Of a stretch of DNA of 64,000 nt, positions 58,401 to 64,000 are shown one piece after another. The notes below the pieces were generated by a model. It was given only the letters and a program-made list of their open reading frames with translations, was not told the origin of the DNA and did not search any database. The translations under genes were made by a program, and so were the position numbers. Source of the stretch: Sipunculus nudus (Eukaryota; Annelida; Sipuncula; Golfingiida; Sipunculidae); NCBI GenBank assembly GCA_026874595.1, contig CM049306.1, forward strand, positions 65,850,019-65,914,018, given 5' to 3'. Numbering within the stretch: the stretch's first letter is position 1; every line of letters begins with the position of its first letter.

Positions 58401-60908
58401 TGCTCAGCTGACTATAAGTCATCTGAGCTATAGTCGTGGTCCAGTGTCCGTCGTCCGTCCGTCCGTAGATGTGGCACGTTTTGAAACCGTCAGACCTAGG
58501 AAACCAAAATTCGGCATAATGTTAGATGTCCCCAAGATCTCCTACCAAGCCAAAAACTGGGTCTTTGCAACTTTGTTCCTTTGAGAAATTAAGGAAAAAC
58601 CTAAATTTTTTTATTAAAAACCTATTTTCACACTTCAGGACTGCCTAACTTCAAAACCACTGATCTGTTTTTCCTCATATTTACCATAAATATTCCTCTA
58701 TATAGTTCCTATGTACATACCAGAAATTATGTCTGTATTATATAATTTTAAAAAGTTATTGGCCCAAACATAATGCATTTTGTAAAAAATCAGGAAAGAT
58801 ATTTGACCACTTAACACAAAACATGTTAAAGCTATGGACTTTTTTTCCAGTAATATAACTTTAATTAATCAAAATTAAATTGTATAAATTCAGATCAAAA
58901 TCTTTAAAATTTTTAAAAATATTAACAAAAATAAAAAATTGTACCTTAAATTTTGCACAACTTTGACCATGGCACGTAATTTTCCTGTAAGTGCTGTGGA
59001 TTTAATTTTCACAGCATTTTTTTGTTAGCATTTCTTCTGTTTACACCAAATATTTGAAATCAGTTGATAAAAAATTGTAGATTTTATTCAAGTTTTCAAG
59101 CACCTTTTAACATATTGTGTACATCAAGCTTGTGTTATGCAGTTTGCAAGAGCTCAGCTCCCCAGCTTCAGCTCTCAGTTCCTGAAATTTGGCATACAAG
59201 TAGATGTCTCCAAAATCCCCTACCATGCCAAGGATTTAGTCACTAGGACTTAATACCTTCGAGATATTAATGAAAAACTTCATTTTTCCATTAAAAAACC
59301 CAATGTTACACTTCAAGACTGCCTAATATCAAAACCACTGATTAGACTTTAATCATATATAATATCCATATTTTTCTATACATTCTCTATGCACATGCCA
59401 GAATTGATGTCAGTATTGCTTAATTGTTTTAAGTTATGGGCCCAAACATAATGCACTTTGTAAAAATTCAAGAAATATATTTACTCCCTTAACAAGAGGA
59501 TTGCTGAAGCTAGAGATTTTTTGTCAGGGATGTAACATTATTTAATCAAGATTCAATTGAATACCCAAAATTAGTTCTGAATTTTTCGATTTGTATAAAT
59601 TATTAGTATAAATATAATATCAGTGCCTTAAATTTTGCCCAACCTTGACCATGGCACCTTTGTTTCCTGTGAGCACTGTTGATATAATCATGCACACATA
59701 AGGATTTCAGCTTTTTAGTTTAGAAAGCTGATAGAAATTGGCCCAAAATTGTAGCTTTTATTAATGTTTTTATGAGACCATGTCAGACCTTGGCCCTCCC
59801 TAGCCCCTCTTGAGTCACCTGTATGTTGACCTTTAGCAAATTATGAACGCTTGAGCCTTGAGGTGAGGCATACACTGGGGCAGCCAGGCAGCTTATGGTC
59901 AGCCACAGTTGATCCAGGTGTCCAACCCTACTCATCTAGTAGTTTTAACCAACAACATAACAATAAATTATAGATTAAAACATCTTTATTGGTTTTTAAT
60001 AACAAATTAAAGAAAAATAGAAAAGGAATGTGTTAGTTGATAATAACAGGGAATTAACTTCAGTTACTGATGATATAAGAATCTTGTATCGATGGATAGA
60101 ATGTCACATATTCCAAATAACACCATGTGGTCACCTATGGTATTTTTCAGTTCAATATTAATGATAAAAAAAAATCATATTATTCATTACTAATCATTAA
60201 TGATCATATGAAGGAAATTAATTATAGACAAAGGTGCAGTTGATAATATTAATCTAGATTCCTACTGTGTCTAGTGTGTACATTGATGTGAAATTAGTCC
60301 AAAATGAATATATTACATTTATTTTTTTAAATATAAATAAAAGCCATAAAACCAGGTACTTATATGAACATTATTTAAATGTGTGAATTTTGTATATTCT
60401 GGATTCTCAACATCTTTGTTTGGTGAAAATTGAATAAATACAAGACATGGGGGTAATACTTTGCAAATGTATTTGAATACCATCGCAAATACTCTCAAAA
60501 TGTATTCATAAATGCATTCATGAATATATTCTTTAATATTATTTCAATAATCATTTCAGCTATATTTTATTTTAAAAAAATATACGATTCTCTTATTTAT
60601 TTTTAAAAATTATATTTGGGACAATATTGGAAAGTTTTTTAATAAACAGTTAAACTCTTATATTATATGTTCTGCTTATAAGTTATATGGCCAAGTCAAA
60701 ATCTGTGTGACAATAGCACTCCATATGTTAATAAAATAAATGAAATCAATCCTATTCCCTGTCTCCAAAGATACAATCAAAATCATACATAAGCTAAACA
60801 CCAACAACTGATAATACAGCTTATATTTATTACCAGCATATGCCTCATTTATAAATCATATTTTTTTATTATATATATGCGGAGCGTCGTGACCCATGGG
60901 TCCCTTGT
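58401..60908 (+). mobile_element. Family P element d, non-autonomous
   Basis: Starts TGCTCAGCTGACTATAAGTC A after a T-run. It has the CCGTCGTCCGTCCGTCCG tract, two related body units (58,470-58,980 and 59,165-59,665), a ~170-bp GC-richer patch around 59,780-59,940, and ends GGAGCGTCGTGACCCATGGG TCCCTTGT. It is separated from element a by only 18 bp. No open frame of interest. Confidence 0.8.
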
Positions 60909-61640
60909 TTACTTGATCCCAGAGGCTTGGTTCGCATTTGATGAATTTTAGCAGAGTTACACGAATTTGAACTTAGTCATTTGGCCAAGTAAGCATACTG
61001 ACATAGTAATGTCAGAAATAACAGAAGCTAGAAGTACCAAGTATTGTGGAAATGTTGGTCACATGACTCATATTTGAAGATTTCGTGGTGCCACCTACAT
61101 TGACCTGTTTTTTATCGGCAAAAACCTTATAATTTAAGCCTCTTTCAGCTTAAAATGTTCATGATTAAATTGTCAAGTTGAATCGTTCAATTTTTCAAAA
61201 AAATATTCTAGGACATGGTTCTTTCAATCATAGAATAGATTGTGTTTGTTGATTTTTGGTGGAGTCGTGAAAAGTTTAAGTTGGTCTTATGGCCATTATT
61301 ATGTCTATTTCAAACTGTGGACTGCAATAGTGTTCTTCTACAGAATTATTGTTTCAATTTTAACTTCTGTAACATTGCACAATATTATTCTTAGGTGGCC
61401 TTTGTTCACGTTTACTTGAATGATTTTTGGCAGAATTATTGGACCTTTAACAATGAAAGGACTGGATCTTTTATTATTCTAGATATTTTGATAAGAAGTT
61501 TATGAATATGTAAGCTTGAAAAAAAAGCATTTTAGCCAAAGTCTTTCAGTATGTGTAAACAGATTTACCAACAGGCCAAGATTGTGTCTGTATCTTTAAA
61601 TAGGTTGAGAAACTGCCAACTTTTTCAGATTTGGCAACAG
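60909..61640 (+). repeat. Family R repeat body
   Basis: Contains TTTAGCAGAGTTACACGA.TTTGAACTTAGTCAT, GTGGTGCCACCTACATTGACC TG and GATTTTTGGC.GAAT.AT blocks matching 42,760-42,970 and 53,200-53,390. This may be the continuation of the R copy at 52,914-54,077, split by the P insertions. Confidence 0.65.
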
Positions 61641-61703
61641 ATCAAAGAGTTCATTCAGTGCAGACAGATATGGGTCAAGAGTTCAATCAGCCAAGCACAA
61701 GGC

Positions 61704-61813
61704 ATGTGATCACCTTATGGGTGATATGTGAACACCTCATGGGCACCATGTGATCACCTCACAATTAGCATGTGATCACCTCATGAGTATCATGTGATCA
61801 CTTCATGTGTGTC
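61704..61813 (+). repeat. 22-bp minisatellite with TGATCA palindromes
   Basis: ATGTGATCACCTCATG-type units start at 61,704, 61,726, 61,748, 61,770 and 61,792, exactly 22 bp apart; the second unit has GAACA in place of GATCA. It ends ATGCCCC, as the unrelated minisatellite at 43,247-43,300 ends in AATGCCC. Confidence 0.9.
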
Positions 61814-61845
61814 ATGCCCCTCTGGGCTACATGTGGAGCCAGTTT

Positions 61846-62783
61846 GTGAGCTTATGCAATGGTGTGGCTACTTTTTCAGATTTGGCAACAGGCCAAAGGT
61901 CAGTCTGGATCTAATTATAGCTTTGGCAGACTGCCATCTGTATCAGATTAGGCAACAGGTCAAGAGTTCATTCAGTGCAGCCAGGTACAGGTCAAAAGTT
62001 CACTCAGTCTAGCCAGGTACAGGTCATGAGTTCACTCAGTGCAGTAGGCTGAGCCAGCAATTTGTCACAGTTCACTCGGGGCAACTGCCTTTCTCACCTG
62101 GTCAGCCCCATGCATCAGACTCAAGGTAAGTTTGATGTATTGGCCTGATATTTTAACCTGTCTATGTGTCTTTGATGGCTTTCTTTCTCACTAGAACAAG
62201 TGTCGCAACCTACAATGACTTTTGCACAGTGTATCTGCCTGCTTATTTCTACAGAGGAATTTGATATATCAGCCTGAAATTGGGCATATTTATACATATC
62301 GAATAGCTTTGTCGTATACAAGACTGGTGGTGCCAACTACGGTAATTTTTGCACAGTGTGTGTCCCTGCGTATTTCTCAGGAGGGGTTTGATATATCAGC
62401 CTGATATTGGGTATATTTATACATATCGAATTGCTTTTGCGTATACAAGACTGGTGGTGCCACCTACAATAATTTTTGCACAGTGTGTGTCCCTGCGTAT
62501 TTCTCAGGAGGGGTTTGATATATCAGTCTGAAATTGGGCATATGTGTATATCTCTAATAGCTTCGTTGTATACAAGACTGGTGGTGCCAGCTACAATAAT
62601 TTTTGTATTGTGTGCACCCATGCCAGAATTTCAGCAGTGATGTTTGTGTAATTGTTTCTTATTCAAAATGTTTAGTACTTGCATTGTTCATATACATGAA
62701 AAGTACGTAATGGTCCAGCATTGAAGCATTATACCTGGTGTATTTCCCAATGCACAGGTTCGCATTAGGCCTGTAGGCCTTGT
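61846..62783 (+). repeat. Family R repeat: internal start motif, 127-bp core and 3' end
   Basis: TGTGAGCTTATGCAATGGTG TGGC at 61,846 matches 43,365 and 52,920. It is followed by a ~40-bp reiterated CAGGTC.A.AGTTCACTCAGT-type tract (61,950-62,080) and a 127-bp tandem core (landmark TTTGCACAGTGT at 62,221, 62,348, 62,475; related TTTGTATTGTGT at 62,602). It ends CACAGGTTCGCATTAGGCCT GTAGGCCTTGT at 62,783. Confidence 0.8.
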
Positions 62784-62980
62784 ACTATTATTTCGATGCT
62801 ACTAAAGAATAAATTTGGTTACCTAAGTAGCCGATTCCATCTGTTGTGGATGTGTGCCACGAACTTGCTTGAACAAGAGCGTGAGTGGGAGAAATACGAC
62901 GTTTAGTAAATTAAACTAAGTTTATAATGTGGAAGATGCTCGTAAGGTGCTTCTTGAAAGGAGCGTTTTACCTGAAACCT

Positions 62981-63300
62981 GGGGGCTACTCCATGTCCCT
63001 AACACTCTGCAGACCCCCTCAGCACCCAACACCACAAAAGTGCAGGGGAGCTGCACCATGCGGTTACCGATAGGGGGCGCAACGACTGTCAGAAACTTAG
63101 CTCCATACGGGCTCTAACTCCCTCCCGTACATGCAGCCTATCGAAATGTCACAGAAAATGTCCCAGTGACCAGACATTTCGACATTTCCTGGTCGGGCCG
63201 AGATTGGTAATTGACGGGCGCCGATAGGTAGCGCTTGGACTGTTGGAATAACAATGAACTTATTAGCCTTGTGAAATATTATTATTAAATGAATCTATAC

Positions 63301-63353
<53 letters not shown>

Positions 63354-63560
63354 TATATGTATCTGTATGTTTAAATTGTACTAGATATATAAATATATGC
63401 GCATAACTTCTCGAGATTGCAGATTGCTCGTGGATCTCGACCCATGCACCCCCTGAACTCCATGTCCCCAACACTCTGGAAATGCTTATAGGTTTATATA
63501 GGGTTTTCCTTGGCTATTTCGCCTGCTGCCGCGGCATTTTGGGGACATGGAGTAGTTCCC
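62981..63560. mobile_element. 580-bp non-autonomous TIR element inserted in the recombinase fossil
   Basis: Termini GGGGGCTACTCCATGTCCC and the reverse complement of GGGACATGGAGTAGTTCCC pair over about 19 bp with two differences. A 7-bp direct repeat GAAACCT flanks it (62,974-62,980 and 63,561-63,567). A third, direct copy of the end motif (ACTCCATGTCCCCAACACTC) at 63,457 suggests a second partial element or internal duplication. It contains the TA microsatellite and GATAGGGGGCGC at about 63,069. The superfamily is uncertain. Confidence 0.75.
63304..63352. repeat. (AT)n microsatellite
   Basis: About 24 uninterrupted AT units within the TIR element. Length is likely polymorphic. Confidence 0.98.
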
Positions 63561-63915
63561 GAAACCTTTGATACCCAAAACATCAGCTTTATGGGATAAA
63601 AGCGTTGTGCTTAGACATTTGGCAACATATGATCTGTCATCAAGTTTAAAGCAGCTTACTTGTAAGATGGTTACATTGCTTGCTTTGCTTACTGGACAAC
63701 AAGTACACACTTTGCATATGTTAGATATTACTTATGGATTGTGTCATGATAATTCATTATGCCTGAGACGAATACATCTACTCCGGAACTCTCCACTAAG
63801 TGGGGTCATCTGGGGGTCAAGCTGGGTGGTGGTACAAACAGTGGCTGCTGCAGCCCTCGGTAGTCATAGTATACAGTGACTGCCGTGTCTGTACATGCTA
63901 CTTTCATTCAGTATT

Positions 63916-64000
63916 ATGGCTTCTGTTTCTACAAATTTTGCGTCTAAATCAGTTAAAGAGTTACAGGAGTACCTGAAGAGTAGAGGGGTGGTTAGTGCTA
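63916..64000 (+). CDS. Partial open frame with SAP-like N-terminus, runs off the window
   Basis: The ATG at 63,916 opens a frame that reaches the window end (28 codons). It reads MASVSTNFASKSVKELQEYL, then KSRGVVSA. The segment SVKELQEYLKSRGV resembles helix 1 of a SAP or LEM/HeH-type DNA-binding motif (hydrophobic-x-ELxxxLKxRG). Such N-termini are common in invertebrate transposon-encoded proteins, so this may be part of another element rather than a host gene. Too little is visible to decide; the next residues would complete or refute the SAP fold. Confidence 0.4.
   Translation, partial: MASVSTNFASKSVKELQEYLKSRGVVSA

Larger units (their letters stand above)
62880..63915 (+). pseudogene. 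Tyrosine-recombinase fossil fragment (DIRS/Crypton-type), split by a TIR element
   Basis: The right part (63,568-63,879) has ALWDKSVVLRHLATYD and LTCKMVTLLALLTGQQVHTL, characteristic of the tyrosine recombinases widespread in invertebrate DIRS-like or Crypton-like elements. Recombinase-like sequence also occurs just left of the inserted element (about 62,930-62,980). It is only a fragment: the N-terminal core-binding domain is largely absent and the catalytic C-terminal domain is not recognisable downstream. No reverse transcriptase is seen nearby, so the parent class stays open. It is broken. Confidence 0.65.

Overview
This is repeat-dominated, AT-rich eukaryotic DNA, most likely from an invertebrate and plausibly a lophotrochozoan (mollusc or annelid). 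That placement is inference. It rests on the density of Helentron-like (rolling-circle) elements with internal tandem cores, a design best known from bivalve 'pearl'/CvE-type repeats, and on a Gmr1-like Ty3/Gypsy fossil. I find no convincing host protein-coding gene and no rRNA gene or bona fide tRNA gene.

Layout. (1) 1-30,142: one satellite array of a 1,274-bp monomer (five junctions are 1,276 bp), about 23.7 copies, nearly identical. Shared private variants reveal a 16,572-bp-offset duplication of about six monomers and a 2,552-bp two-monomer duplication. Each monomer carries two CTCF-like motifs, a tail shared with dispersed repeats, a (CAAA)n tract and a hairpin. (2) 30,143-30,801: array edge made of short modules, with two copies of a ~182-bp module and four copies of a 31-bp hairpin. 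(3) 30,889-36,433, minus strand: a decayed Helentron (Helitron2) coding region: charged 23-residue repeats, OTU protease, Helitron N-region, HUH Rep nuclease, PIF1 helicase and a C-terminal EEP endonuclease. (4) 36.4-42.5 kb: AT-rich sequence with direct repeats, a 385-bp long-TIR MITE with 10-bp target duplications, a possible SINE head, a TA microsatellite and an inverted relative of the satellite tail. (5) 42.6-44.4 kb and 51.1-51.3 kb: a dispersed tandem-core repeat (family R) interrupted by a complete-looking but broken Gmr1-like LTR element (44,449-51,113). (6) 51.3-62.8 kb: further family R and family P elements, including a clean P-into-P nested insertion. (7) 62.8-64.0 kb: a tyrosine-recombinase fossil split by a TIR element, then an open SAP-like reading frame running off the window.

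How the parts may fit. The autonomous Helentron supplies the kind of machinery that could have moved the P, R and satellite-tail families. These non-coding families end in a hairpin or palindrome and lie between T residues, as expected for Helentron-associated elements. The simplest story is that a non-autonomous Helentron-like repeat was amplified head-to-tail into the 30-kb satellite, with later growth by unequal exchange. Sharing of motifs is visible in the sequence; the mechanism is inference.
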